Below are positions 44,444 through 53,454 of a DNA stretch of 64,000 nt, piece after piece (the stretch's first letter is position 1; each line of letters begins with the position of its first letter). Under the pieces are notes generated by a model. That model searched no databases and was not told where the DNA came from. It was given only the letters and a program-made list of their open reading frames with translations. The stretch comes from Streptomyces sp. TSRI0107 (GTDB lineage Bacteria; Actinomycetota; Actinomycetes; Streptomycetales; Streptomycetaceae): assembly GCF_001905845.1 (NCBI RefSeq), contig NZ_LIVZ01000018.1, forward strand, positions 78,469 to 142,468, read 5' to 3'. Both the position numbers and the translations under genes were made by a program.

Positions 44444-46345
44444 ATGGCCAAGGCAGTGGGCATCGACCTGGGCACCACCAACTCGGTGATCGCCGTGTGG
44501 GAGGGCGGCGAGCCGTCCGTCGTGCCCAACACCGAGGGCAACCGCACGACACCGTCCGTGGTGGCCTTCACCGACACCGGCGAGCGCCTGGTGGGCCAGC
44601 TGGCCCGTCGCCAGGCGATCCTCAATCCCAAGGGCACCATCTACTCGGCCAAGCGGTTCATCGGCCGGCACTTCGACGAGATCCCGGACGAGGCCAAGGC
44701 CGTCGCCTACGACGTTGTCCCGGGAGACAGCGGCGAGGCCCGCTTCAAGGTGCGTGACAAGCTGTACGCGCCCGAGGAGATCAGCGCCCTGGTGCTGCGC
44801 AAGCTCGCCGACGACGCCTCCAAGCAGCTGGGGGAACGGGTCACGGAGGCGGTCATCACGGTGCCCGCCTACTTCAACGACGCCCAGCGCACCGCCACCA
44901 AGGACGCCGGACGGATCGCCGGCCTGGAAGTGCTGCGGATCATCAACGAGCCGACCGCGGCCGCCCTCGCGTACGGCATGGACAAGAAGCAGCACGAGAC
45001 GGTGCTCGTCTTCGACCTGGGCGGCGGCACCTTCGACGTGAGCATCCTCGACGTCGGCGACGGCGTGGTCGAGGTGCGTTCCACGGCGGGTGACAGCCAT
45101 CTGGGCGGCGACGACTTCGACCGGCGTCTGGTCGACTACCTCGCGGACGACTTCCAGAAGGAGAACGGCATCGACCTGCGCAAGGACCCGCAGGCGCTGC
45201 AACGCCTGTTCGAGGCGGCGGAGAAGGCCAAGACCGAGCTCAGCTCCGTCACCCAGACCCAGGTCAGCCTGCCGTTCATCACCGCCGACGCCTCCGGGCC
45301 CAAGCATCTCACCGACTCGATCATGCGGTCCACGTTCGAGCAGATCACCGGCGACCTGGTGGAGCGCTGCCTCGGTCCGGTCCGGCAGGCCATGGCCGAC
45401 GCCAAGGTCGGCGAGAGCGACATCGACGAGGTCATCCTCGTCGGCGGTTCCACCCGCATCCCCGCCGTCCAGGCGCTGGTGCGCCGACTGACCGGCGGCA
45501 AGGAACCCAACATGAGCGTGAACCCCGATGAGGTCGTGGCCCTGGGCGCCGCGATCCAGGCCGGGGTGCTCAAGGGCGAGGTCAAGGACGTCCTGCTGCT
45601 CGACGTCACCCCCCTGTCCCTGGGCGTGGAGACGCGCGGCGGAGTGATGACGAAGATCATCGAGCGGAACACCACCATCCCGGTGCGCCGCAGCGAGACC
45701 TTCTCCACCGCCGAGGACAACCAGCCCGCCGTCGACATCGTCGTCCTGCAGGGCGAGCGCGAGCGGGCCGCCGACAACCGGGTCCTCGGCCGGTTCCAGC
45801 TCACCGACATCCGGCCGGCGCCGCGGGGCGAACCGCAGATAGAGGTCACCTTCGACATCGACGCCAACGGCATCCTCAACGTCAGCGCGCGCGACAAGGA
45901 CACTGGCAAGGAACAGGGCATCACCATCAGCGAGAGCTCCAACCTGGACCGGAGCGAGGTCGAACGCATGGTCCAGGAAGCCGAAAGCAACCGGGGCCAG
46001 GATCAGGCACTCCGCGAGGCCGTCGACGCCCGCAATGAACTCGACGCGATTGCCTACCAGGTCGAAAAGCGCCTGAACGAACTGGCCGACGCCGCGCCCG
46101 CACACGAGAAGGCCCGCGCCGAGATGCTGGTGGCAGAGGCCCGCGACGCGGTCAAGAACGAGGCCGGAGTGGACAAGACCAGGCCGCTGATCTCCGAACT
46201 CCAGCAGGTCTACGCCGGGCTCGCCGCCCACCAGGCCGAAGCGGCGGCGAGTGGTCCGTCGGACACCACCGGGCCGGACGGCGCCGGGCAGGGCGGAGCC
46301 GGCACCGACGAAGACGTGATCGACGCCGAGTTCGACAAGGGATGA
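44444..46345 (+). CDS. dnaK: Hsp70 chaperone DnaK (cassette copy)
   Basis: 633 residues. The ATG at 44444 follows GGAAGGAG. The ATPase domain has IDLGTTNSVIAVWEGGEPSV, VITVPAYFNDAQRTATKDAG, VFDLGGGTFDVSILDVGDGV and VGGSTRIPAVQALV. The substrate-binding domain has LLDVTPLSLGVETRGGVMTK. The C-terminal lid ends in the cytosolic DnaK tail DEDVIDAEFDKG. It works with GrpE and a J-protein, both encoded directly downstream. A housekeeping dnaK operon in Streptomyces normally carries hspR; here cbpM takes that position, so this is probably a second copy (inference). No HAIR-type inverted repeat was found upstream. Confidence 0.97.
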   Translation: MAKAVGIDLGTTNSVIAVWEGGEPSVVPNTEGNRTTPSVVAFTDTGERLVGQLARRQAILNPKGTIYSAKRFIGRHFDEIPDEAKAVAYDVVPGDSGEARFKVRDKLYAPEEISALVLRKLADDASKQLGERVTEAVITVPAYFNDAQRTATKDAGRIAGLEVLRIINEPTAAALAYGMDKKQHETVLVFDLGGGTFDVSILDVGDGVVEVRSTAGDSHLGGDDFDRRLVDYLADDFQKENGIDLRKDPQALQRLFEAAEKAKTELSSVTQTQVSLPFITADASGPKHLTDSIMRSTFEQITGDLVERCLGPVRQAMADAKVGESDIDEVILVGGSTRIPAVQALVRRLTGGKEPNMSVNPDEVVALGAAIQAGVLKGEVKDVLLLDVTPLSLGVETRGGVMTKIIERNTTIPVRRSETFSTAEDNQPAVDIVVLQGERERAADNRVLGRFQLTDIRPAPRGEPQIEVTFDIDANGILNVSARDKDTGKEQGITISESSNLDRSEVERMVQEAESNRGQDQALREAVDARNELDAIAYQVEKRLNELADAAPAHEKARAEMLVAEARDAVKNEAGVDKTRPLISELQQVYAGLAAHQAEAAASGPSDTTGPDGAGQGGAGTDEDVIDAEFDKG

Positions 46346-46355
46346 GGTACCCGCC

Positions 46356-46940
46356 ATGCCGATCCCTCCCCAGGACCGATCGTCCGGCCTGCCACCCGAA
46401 GGCGCCGCACAACCGCCGCAGGGCCACCTGCCCGAGCCCGCGCCGCCGACCACGGAGCCCGAACCGGGCCCCGACGCGGCCACCGGTCCGGCCGGGGTCG
46501 AGGACGAGTACGCGGCCGCGCTGAAAGAGGTCGAGGACCGCTGGCGGCGTGCCCTCGCCGACCTGGACAACCTGCGCAAGCGACACGCCAGGGAACTGGA
46601 CCGGGAGCGCGCGCTCGAACGCGCCCGCACGGCCGCGGCCTTCCTTCCCGTCATCGACAACCTCGAACTGGCCCTGAACCACGCGGGCTCCGACCCCGGG
46701 GCGATCGTCGAGGGGGTTCGCGCCGTGCGCGACCAGGCCGTGTCCATCCTTGAACGCCTGGGCTACGAGCGTCACGCCGAGACCGGCGTCCCGTTCGATC
46801 CCTCCCGGCACGAGGTCGTCGGCGTGGTCCAGGACCCCGACGCCGAACCGAACACCGTGGCGCAGGTGCTGCGCCCCGGCTACGGCGAGGCCGAGCTGCA
46901 GCTGAGGCCGGCCGCCGTGACCGTCGCCAAGCGGGAGTGA
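46356..46940 (+). CDS. grpE: GrpE nucleotide-exchange factor
   Basis: 194 residues, starting 10 bases after dnaK. A disordered Pro/Glu-rich N-terminus (about 1-50) leads into the long coiled coil EYAAALKEVEDRWRRALADL, DNLRKRHARELDRERALERA and the beta domain PVIDNLELALNHAG, VPFDPSRHEVVGVVQDPDAE, NTVAQVLRPGYGEAELQLRP. GrpE dimers release ADP from DnaK. Cotranscription with dnaK is evident from spacing. Confidence 0.95.
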   Translation: MPIPPQDRSSGLPPEGAAQPPQGHLPEPAPPTTEPEPGPDAATGPAGVEDEYAAALKEVEDRWRRALADLDNLRKRHARELDRERALERARTAAAFLPVIDNLELALNHAGSDPGAIVEGVRAVRDQAVSILERLGYERHAETGVPFDPSRHEVVGVVQDPDAEPNTVAQVLRPGYGEAELQLRPAAVTVAKRE

Positions 46941-46946
46941 GCGGCC

Positions 46947-47885
46947 ATGGCACGCGACTTCTACGAGGTTCTCGGGGTCCCGCGAGACGCCGACAAGGAC
47001 GAGATCCAGCGGGCGTATCGCAAGCTGGCCCGCAGGTACCACCCAGACGTCAACAAGGACCCCGCGGCGGAGGAGCGGTTCAAGGAGATCAACGAGGCGT
47101 TCAGTGTCCTGTCGGACCCCGACCAGCGGGCCCGTTACGACCGCTTCGGCGAGGACTTCCGGAAGGTTCCCGAGGACTGGGAGGAGCGGGTCGGTGCCGG
47201 CGCGGGACCCGGTGGCGGCTTCCGCTGGTCCACCGGGGGCGGCCCCCGGGTCCAGTACGCCACGAGCGGCTTCGGCGCGGAGGGCGTCGACGTCGAGGAC
47301 CTGTTCGGCTCCCTCTTCGGCGGCGCCGGACGGATGCGTGTCCCCGGAGCCGACCAGGAAGCCGAACTGCCGCTCACCGTCGAGGAGGCCTACCGCGGGG
47401 GTCATCGCACCGTCACACTCGCCGGTCCCACCGGGCAGGCGCGGCGGTACGAGGTCGACGTGCCACCGGGTGTCACCGACGGGCAGCGTATCCGGCTGGC
47501 GGGCGAGGGCGGCCGGGGCAACGGTGACGCCCCCGCGGGGGACCTGTACCTGCGGGTGCGGATCCAGCCGCACCCCCAGTTCCGCCTCGACGGCCGGGAC
47601 GTGTACGTGCAGCTTCCGGTCACGCCCTGGGAGGCCGCGCTGGGCGCGACGGTTCCGGTGCCCACACCGAGCGGGGCGGCGGCGAAGGTCAGCGTGCCCG
47701 CGGGCTCGTCCAGCGGCCGGCGGCTGCGGCTGCGCGGTGAGGGCATGCCGAACCCGCGCGGCACGAACGGCGACCTCTACGCCGAGCTCCGGGTCATGGT
47801 GCCGTCCAGTCTCAGCGACCGGGAGCGCGCACTCTTCGAGGAGCTCGCCGCCATCTCCTCGTTCGACCCCAGGAGGACACGATGA
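46947..47885 (+). CDS. cbpA: CbpA-type J-domain co-chaperone
   Basis: 312 residues, six bases after grpE. The J domain has DFYEVLGVPRDADKDEIQRA and the HPD triad at 32-34. A Gly/Phe region (about 75-115) follows. The C-terminal domains start at EAELPLTVEEAYRGGHRTVT and contain VPAGSSSGRRLRLRGEGMPN. There is no CxxCxGxG zinc module, so it is a type II J-protein like CbpA rather than DnaJ. Its last codons overlap the start of cbpM, matching the cbpA-cbpM pairing known in enterobacteria. Confidence 0.95.
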   Translation: MARDFYEVLGVPRDADKDEIQRAYRKLARRYHPDVNKDPAAEERFKEINEAFSVLSDPDQRARYDRFGEDFRKVPEDWEERVGAGAGPGGGFRWSTGGGPRVQYATSGFGAEGVDVEDLFGSLFGGAGRMRVPGADQEAELPLTVEEAYRGGHRTVTLAGPTGQARRYEVDVPPGVTDGQRIRLAGEGGRGNGDAPAGDLYLRVRIQPHPQFRLDGRDVYVQLPVTPWEAALGATVPVPTPSGAAAKVSVPAGSSSGRRLRLRGEGMPNPRGTNGDLYAELRVMVPSSLSDRERALFEELAAISSFDPRRTR

Positions 47886-48256
47886 GTGACCCACGCGCCG
47901 GGGCGCGCCAGGCGTCTCGGCTGACAGCTCCCGCGCCGGCACGCGTCCGGTACGCGATCGTGCCGGTGCCCAGGCTCTCTCTGCAGACCGTGGCCCGCCG
48001 CTCCGGCGTCCATCCCGACCTCATCCGCCGGTTCGTCGCTCTGGGCCTGGTCGAGGCCGAGCGCGACGCCTCCGGAGAGCTGGTGTTCGAACCCACCGCA
48101 CCGGCCGCCCTGGCCCGCGTCCAGCGGTTGCGCACCGGGCTGTGCCTGAACTACGCATCCCTCGGTCTGGTGCTCGACCTGCTCGACCGCATCAGCTTGC
48201 TCGAAGCCGCACTGCGGCGTGCAGGCATGAGGAGTGATCTACGCCCATGGACATGA
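47882..48256 (+). CDS. cbpM: CbpM-like chaperone modulator (MerR-type HTH)
   Basis: 124 residues. The ATG overlaps the cbpA stop as ATGA. The middle part YAIVPVPRLSLQTVARRSGV, HPDLIRRFVALGLVEAERDA is a MerR/HspR-like helix-turn-helix; the C-terminal LNYASLGLVLDLLDRISLLE AALRRAG is a leucine-rich helix. CbpM binds and inhibits the J domain of CbpA; HspR instead represses chaperone genes at HAIR sites. Length and position favour CbpM, but a regulatory DNA-binding role is possible. It overlaps the clpB start by 10 bases. Confidence 0.8.
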   Translation: MSDPRAGARQASRLTAPAPARVRYAIVPVPRLSLQTVARRSGVHPDLIRRFVALGLVEAERDASGELVFEPTAPAALARVQRLRTGLCLNYASLGLVLDLLDRISLLEAALRRAGMRSDLRPWT

Positions 48257-50886
48257 ACCGCCTGACCCAGAAGTCACAGGAAGCCCTGCAGGAAGCCCAG
48301 AGCGCAGCCGGCCGCCTGGGCCACACCGAGGTCGACGGCGAGCATCTGCTGCTCGCCCTCCTCGACCAGGAGGAGGGCCTGATCCCGCGGCTGCTGCAGC
48401 AGGCGGGCACCGAGCCCGAGAAGGTGCGCGCAGCCGTAAGCGCAGAGCTCTCCCGCCGCCCGAAGGTGACCGGCCCGGGCGCGGCGCCGGGCCAGGTCTT
48501 CGTCACCCAGCGCCTGTCCCGCCTGCTCGACGCGGCCGATCGGGAGGCCAAACGCCTCAAGGACGAGTACGTGTCCGTGGAGCACCTGCTGCTGGCCCTG
48601 GCCGAGGAGGGCTCGGCGACCGCCGCCGGGCGCCTGCTCAAGGAGCACGGCGTGACCCGGGAGTCGTTCCTCGGCGCGCTCACCCAGGTCCGCGGCAACC
48701 AGCGGGTCACCTCCGCCAACCCCGAGGTTGCCTACGAGGCCCTGGAGAAATACGGCCGCGACCTGGTCCTCGAGGCTCGGTCCGGGCGGCTGGACCCCGT
48801 CATCGGCCGTGACGCGGAGATCCGCCGCGTCACCCAGATCCTCAGCCGCAAGACCAAGAACAACCCCGTTCTGATCGGCGACCCCGGCGTCGGCAAGACT
48901 GCCATCGTGGAGGGTCTGGCCCAGCGCATCGTCCGCGGCGACGTCCCCGAAGGACTGCGCGACAAGACGGTGTTCGCCCTCGACATGGGCTCGCTCGTGG
49001 CGGGCGCCAAGTACCGCGGCGAGTTCGAGGAACGCCTCAAGGCCGTGCTGAGCGAGGTGAAGGCCGCCCAGGGGCGGATCCTGCTCTTCGTCGACGAACT
49101 CCACACCGTCGTAGGAGCGGGCGCCGCCGAAGGGGCCATGGACGCGGGCAACATGCTCAAGCCGATGCTCGCGCGCGGCGAACTCCACATGATCGGCGCC
49201 ACCACCCTCGACGAGTACCGCAAGCACATCGAGAAGGACGCCGCCCTCGAACGCCGCTTCCAGCAGGTGCTGGTCGACGAACCCAGCGTGGAGGACACCA
49301 TCTCCATCCTGCGCGGACTGCGCGAACGCCTGGAGGTCTTCCACGGAGTGAAGATCCAGGACACCTCCCTGGTCGCGGCGGCGACGCTCTCCCACCGTTA
49401 CATCACCGACCGGTTCCTGCCCGACAAGGCCATCGACCTCGTCGACGAGGCGTGCGCCCGGCTGCGCACCGAGATCGACTCGATGCCCGCCGAACTCGAC
49501 GAGATCACCCGCCGCGTCACCCGCCTGGAGATCGAGGAAGCCGCCCTGTCCAAGGAGACCGACCCCGCCAGCAAGGCCCGCCTGGAGGAACTGTGCAGGG
49601 AACTCGCCGACCTGCGCGCCGAGGCCGACGCCAAACGTGCCCAGTGGGAGGCCGAGCGTCAGGCGATCCGCCGCGTGCAGGAACTGCGTCAGGAACTGGA
49701 GCAGGTCCGCCACGAGGCGGAGGAGGCCGAACGCGCCTACGACCTCAACCGCGCCGCCGAACTCCGCTACGGCCGCCTCCAGGACCTGGAGCGCCGGCTG
49801 AAGGCCGAGGAGGAGCAGTTGACCGCCAAGCAAGGGCAGAACCGGCTGCTGCGCGAGGTCGTCACCGAGGAGGAGATCGCCGAGATCGTCGCCGCCTGGA
49901 CCGGCATCCCCGTCGCCCGCCTCCAGGAGGGCGAACGCGAGAAGCTGCTGCGCCTCGACGAGATCCTGCGCGAGCGCGTCATCGGCCAGGACGAGGCCGT
50001 CAAGCTCGTCGCCGACGCCATCATCCGCGCCCGCTCCGGCATCCGCGACCCTCGCCGCCCCATCGGCTCGTTCATCTTCCTCGGCCCCACCGGCGTCGGG
50101 AAGACCGAGCTGGCCAAGACCCTCGCGGCGGCCCTGTTCGACTCCGAGGAGAACATGGTCCGCCTCGACATGAGCGAGTACCAGGAGCGGCACACCGTCA
50201 GCCGGCTCATGGGCGCACCGCCCGGATACGTCGGCTACGAGGAAGGCGGCCAGCTCACCGAGGCCGTACGCCGCAAGCCGTACTCGGTCGTGCTGTTCGA
50301 CGAGATCGAGAAGGCCCACACCGACGTCTTCAACACCCTCCTGCAGGTCCTCGACGACGGCCGCATCACCGATGCTCAGGGCCGCACCGTGGACTTCCGT
50401 AACACCGTGATCATCATGACGTCCAACATCGGCTCCGAGCACCTCCTCGACGGCGCCACCGCCGAGGGTGAGATCAAGCCGGACGCCCGCGCCCTGGTGA
50501 TGGGCGAGCTGCGCGGGCACTTCCGCCCGGAGTTCCTCAACCGCGTCGACGACATCGTGCTGTTCAAACCGCTCGGCGAGCGGCAGATCGAGCGCATCGT
50601 GGAGCTGCAGTTCGACGAGCTGCGCCGTCGCCTCGCCGAACGCCGCATCGCCGTCGAACTCACCCACGTGGCACGCGAGTTGATCGCCCACCAGGGCTAC
50701 GACCCGGTGTACGGGGCCCGGCCGCTGCGGCGTTACATCTCCCATGAGGTCGAGACGATGGTCGGGCGCGCCCTGCTGCGCGGTGACGTCCAGGACGGCG
50801 CGACGGTCCGCGTCGACGCCGAGGCGGGGGAACTGGTGGTCACCTACGACCAGCCCGAGGACGTGAAGGGAGCGCGGGCGGCATGA
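48247..50886 (+). CDS. clpB: ClpB disaggregase
   Basis: 879 residues from the ATG at 48247, which lies inside the end of cbpM. The N-domain Clp repeat is MDMNRLTQKSQEALQEAQSA. AAA-1 has Walker A GDPGVGKTAIVEGLAQRI (about residue 211) and Walker B ILLFVDELHTVVGAG. The middle coiled coil (about 400-520) is rich in Arg/Glu. AAA-2 has GPTGVGKTELAKTLAAALFD (about 613) and VVLFDEIEKAHTDVFNTLLQ. The IGL/F loop needed for ClpP binding is absent, consistent with a disaggregase. It cooperates with the DnaK system encoded just upstream. Confidence 0.97.
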   Translation: MDMNRLTQKSQEALQEAQSAAGRLGHTEVDGEHLLLALLDQEEGLIPRLLQQAGTEPEKVRAAVSAELSRRPKVTGPGAAPGQVFVTQRLSRLLDAADREAKRLKDEYVSVEHLLLALAEEGSATAAGRLLKEHGVTRESFLGALTQVRGNQRVTSANPEVAYEALEKYGRDLVLEARSGRLDPVIGRDAEIRRVTQILSRKTKNNPVLIGDPGVGKTAIVEGLAQRIVRGDVPEGLRDKTVFALDMGSLVAGAKYRGEFEERLKAVLSEVKAAQGRILLFVDELHTVVGAGAAEGAMDAGNMLKPMLARGELHMIGATTLDEYRKHIEKDAALERRFQQVLVDEPSVEDTISILRGLRERLEVFHGVKIQDTSLVAAATLSHRYITDRFLPDKAIDLVDEACARLRTEIDSMPAELDEITRRVTRLEIEEAALSKETDPASKARLEELCRELADLRAEADAKRAQWEAERQAIRRVQELRQELEQVRHEAEEAERAYDLNRAAELRYGRLQDLERRLKAEEEQLTAKQGQNRLLREVVTEEEIAEIVAAWTGIPVARLQEGEREKLLRLDEILRERVIGQDEAVKLVADAIIRARSGIRDPRRPIGSFIFLGPTGVGKTELAKTLAAALFDSEENMVRLDMSEYQERHTVSRLMGAPPGYVGYEEGGQLTEAVRRKPYSVVLFDEIEKAHTDVFNTLLQVLDDGRITDAQGRTVDFRNTVIIMTSNIGSEHLLDGATAEGEIKPDARALVMGELRGHFRPEFLNRVDDIVLFKPLGERQIERIVELQFDELRRRLAERRIAVELTHVARELIAHQGYDPVYGARPLRRYISHEVETMVGRALLRGDVQDGATVRVDAEAGELVVTYDQPEDVKGARAA

Positions 50887-51329
50887 GCACGATGCAGGCC
50901 ACGACCGTCAGATGTCCCAACTGCGGGCGCACCAACCGGGTGCCCGTGGCCGCTGAGGGCCACCCCAAGTGTGGCCACTGCAAGCAGCCCCTACCGTGGA
51001 TGGTGGACGCGGGCGACGACGACTTCACCGAGGTCGCCGAGCGGGCCGACGTCCCCGTCGTCGTCGACCTGTGGGCCACCTGGTGCGGCCCCTGCCGCAT
51101 GGTCAGCCCCGCACTGGAGAAGGTCGCCACCGATCTCGCCGGCCGAATCAAACTCGTCAAGGTCGACGTCGACAGGAACCCGCGACTGTCGCAGCGTTTC
51201 GAGGTCCAGGCCGTACCGACACTGCTGGTCCTCGACCGGGGCGAGACGGTCGCCCGGCAGGCGGGGGCGGCGCCCGCCCCCGCTCTGCGCCGGTGGGTGG
51301 AACAGTCGATCAGCGCCAGGAAAGGGTGA
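50883..51329 (+). CDS. Zinc-ribbon thioredoxin (Trx2/TrxC type)
   Basis: 148 residues. The ATG overlaps the clpB stop as ATGA. An N-terminal zinc ribbon is formed by Cys11, Cys14, Cys30 and Cys33 (RCPNCGRTNRVP, KCGHCKQPLP), as in Trx2. The thioredoxin fold carries the canonical active site WCGPC at 67-71 (LWATWCGPCRMVSPAL) and the cis-proline segment VQAVPTLLVLDRGE. It reduces disulfides in cytosolic proteins, and zinc-bound Trx2 is an oxidative-stress form. Coupling to clpB suggests joint handling of misfolded and oxidised proteins. Confidence 0.93.
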   Translation: MSTMQATTVRCPNCGRTNRVPVAAEGHPKCGHCKQPLPWMVDAGDDDFTEVAERADVPVVVDLWATWCGPCRMVSPALEKVATDLAGRIKLVKVDVDRNPRLSQRFEVQAVPTLLVLDRGETVARQAGAAPAPALRRWVEQSISARKG

Positions 51330-51334
51330 TCCGG

Positions 51335-51598
51335 ATGACCCTGCATGCAGACCCCCACCTCGCGCTTGTCCGGCCGGTCCAGCCGCTGACCCCGGAAGGG
51401 TGTCAGGAGTGTCTGGTACTCGGCTCCCCGTGGGTCCACCTGAGGCTCTGCCTGACCTGCGGGCACGTCGGCTGCTGCGACTCGTCGCCGAACAAGCACG
51501 CGCGCAGGCACGCAGCTGGCGTCGCCCATCCGATCGTGCAGTCGTTCCAGCCCGGCGAGGAATGGCGCTGGTGCTTCGTTCACGAGGCGTTCGTCTGA
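51335..51598 (+). CDS. UBP-type zinc-finger protein
   Basis: 87 residues, ATG at 51335. The zinc ligands follow the ZnF-UBP pattern: GCQECL (C23, C26), LCLTCGHVGCC (C39, C42, C47/48), then H55, H59 and H65 (KHARRHAAGVAHPI), and a W-rich end EEWRWCFVHEAF. In eukaryotic deubiquitinases this domain binds the free C-terminal GG of ubiquitin. Bacterial stand-alone versions are uncharacterised. Its stop and the next ATG overlap as TGATG, so it is coupled to the TrxR-like fusion. Confidence 0.85.
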   Translation: MTLHADPHLALVRPVQPLTPEGCQECLVLGSPWVHLRLCLTCGHVGCCDSSPNKHARRHAAGVAHPIVQSFQPGEEWRWCFVHEAFV

Positions 51599-53412
51599 TG
51601 TCCGGCGACCAGTCGCTGCCGGGCGAAGAACCGGTGCCGGAGAAAGCGGACGAGGCCGCCTTCTGGGAGACCCCGGACATCTACGGCGCGTACCCGCGCC
51701 TCACGGAGGACCAGACAGCACGTCTGGAGGAGCACGGGCAACGCCGGAGCATGGCTCCGAACGACGTGCTGATCCGGGAGGGCGAGCGCTGCGAGACGTT
51801 CTTCGTCGTCCTCAGCGGTTCCGTCGCCGTCGTCGAGGACTACGGCACTCCCGGCGAGCACGTGCTGCGCGTGCACGGCCCAGGTCGCTTCATCGGCGAA
51901 CTCGGCCTGCTGTACGGACAAGTGGCCTTCTACACCGCTGTCGTCAGGGAGCCCGGCGAGGTCCTTGTCGTCTCCTTGGACCAGTTGCGCCACCTGGTGT
52001 CCCAGGACCCCACCCTCGGGGACATCGTGCTGCGTGCCTGTCTGTGCCGTCGCGCGCTGCTCGTCGGACAGGGCGCCGGCTTCCGCATCATCGGCTCGCG
52101 CTATTCGCCCGACACCAGACGGCTGCGCGAGTTCGCCGTCCGCAACCGGCTGCCGCACCGCTGGATCGACCTGGAGACCGACGAGGAGGCCGAGGAGCTG
52201 CTGCGCCGCTTCGGCGTCGGCCCGGCGGAGACACCACTCGTCATCTGGCGGGACACCACCTTGTTGCGCAACCCCAGCAACGCGGAACTGGCCCGGCTCA
52301 TCGGCCTGCCGTCACTGCCCGCCGGAAACCGTCACGGCGACGTCCTCATCGTGGGCTCCGGACCCGCCGGCCTCGCTGCCGCGGTCTACGCCGCCTCCGA
52401 GGGCCTGAGCACCACAGTGGTGGAGGCGATGGCCACCGGCGGCCAGGCCGGCACGTCGTCCCGCATCGAGAATCTGCTCGGATTCCCGTCCGGCATCTCC
52501 GGCGCCGAACTCACCGAACGCGCCGTACTCCAGGCCGGCAAGTTCGGCGCCAGGATCAGCATTCCGCTGGAGGCGACCGGTCTGCATCCCAAGGATGACG
52601 ACCACTACGTCGTGGCGTTCGCCGACGGCAGCGAGATCGCTGCCCGCGCCGTCGTCCTGGCCATGGGTGCCCGCTACCGCCGGCTCCGGGTGCCCGGCAT
52701 CGAACACTTGGAGGGAACGAGCGTGCACTACTCGGCGACCGTCTACGAGGCCCAGCAGTGCCGCACCGACCCGGTGGCCGTCGTCGGCGGAGGCAACTCG
52801 GCGGGCCAGGCGGTCCTGTTCCTCGCCGGATACGCGCCGAAGGTGCACCTGCTGGTCCGAGGAGCCAGTCTTGAGGCCAACATGTCCCGCTACCTGGTCG
52901 ACCAGGTCGAGCGCCATCCGCGGGTGGAGGTCATGCTGCACACCGAGGTCACCGAGGTCATCGGCCAGGAAGTGCTGGAGGAGCTCGACGTGGTCGACAA
53001 CCGCACGGGCGGGCACCGCCGGCTCGCGGTACGGAGCCTGTTCGTCTTCACCGGCGCCGAACCTCACACCGAGTGGCTCGCCGGCACCGTCGCCCTCGAC
53101 TCCCGCGGCTTCGTCCTCACCGGGCCGGAGGCCCAGGAAGCCTGCGCCTCCCCCGAGGTGTGGCACGGCCGCGGGCGCTCGTGCATGACCCTGGAGGCCA
53201 GCCTGCCCGGGGTCTTCGCGGTCGGGGACGTCCGCAGCGGCTCGGTGAAGCGGGTGGCCTCCGCGGCCGGTGAGGGCGCGATGGCCATCCACTTCGTGCA
53301 CCGGCACCTGGGGCACTCGGCCGTTCCCGGCACCACGGGCACGTCAGCTGTCGCGGGCCACTCGGACGTCTCCCCACGCATACGTCACAAGGAGTCCGCA
53401 TGGCTCGCATGA
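51598..53412 (+). CDS. cNMP-binding / thioredoxin-like / FAD-dependent reductase fusion
   Basis: 604 residues. Residues about 35-150 are a cyclic-nucleotide-binding domain (SMAPNDVLIREGERCETFFV, GPGRFIGELGLLYGQ). Residues about 162-236 look thioredoxin/glutaredoxin-like (FRIIGSRYSPDTRRLREFAV, ETPLVIWRDTTLLRNPSNAE) but lack the CxxC. Residues about 245-560 resemble thioredoxin reductase: FAD loop VLIVGSGPAGLAAAVYAASE, NADPH loop VAVVGGGNSAGQAVLFLAGY and C-terminal GVFAVGDVRSGSVKRVASA. The redox cysteine pair of TrxR (CATC) is replaced by SATVYEAQQC, so it cannot reduce thioredoxin in the usual way. Substrate unknown. Confidence 0.88.
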   Translation: MSGDQSLPGEEPVPEKADEAAFWETPDIYGAYPRLTEDQTARLEEHGQRRSMAPNDVLIREGERCETFFVVLSGSVAVVEDYGTPGEHVLRVHGPGRFIGELGLLYGQVAFYTAVVREPGEVLVVSLDQLRHLVSQDPTLGDIVLRACLCRRALLVGQGAGFRIIGSRYSPDTRRLREFAVRNRLPHRWIDLETDEEAEELLRRFGVGPAETPLVIWRDTTLLRNPSNAELARLIGLPSLPAGNRHGDVLIVGSGPAGLAAAVYAASEGLSTTVVEAMATGGQAGTSSRIENLLGFPSGISGAELTERAVLQAGKFGARISIPLEATGLHPKDDDHYVVAFADGSEIAARAVVLAMGARYRRLRVPGIEHLEGTSVHYSATVYEAQQCRTDPVAVVGGGNSAGQAVLFLAGYAPKVHLLVRGASLEANMSRYLVDQVERHPRVEVMLHTEVTEVIGQEVLEELDVVDNRTGGHRRLAVRSLFVFTGAEPHTEWLAGTVALDSRGFVLTGPEAQEACASPEVWHGRGRSCMTLEASLPGVFAVGDVRSGSVKRVASAAGEGAMAIHFVHRHLGHSAVPGTTGTSAVAGHSDVSPRIRHKESAWLA

Positions 53413-53454
53413 CGAGTGGCGGACGACGAGATCACGAGAAGGAAGAAGGAGGCG

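Noticed and set aside
44321..46747. Open frame of 808 codons antisense to dnaK
   Set aside because: Shadow of high-GC third positions; dnaK is unmistakable on the other strand and the antisense product has no domain.
48274..50745. Open frame of 823 codons antisense to clpB
   Set aside because: Same shadow effect; composition is Gly/Leu/Asp/Val-biased and no motif is present.
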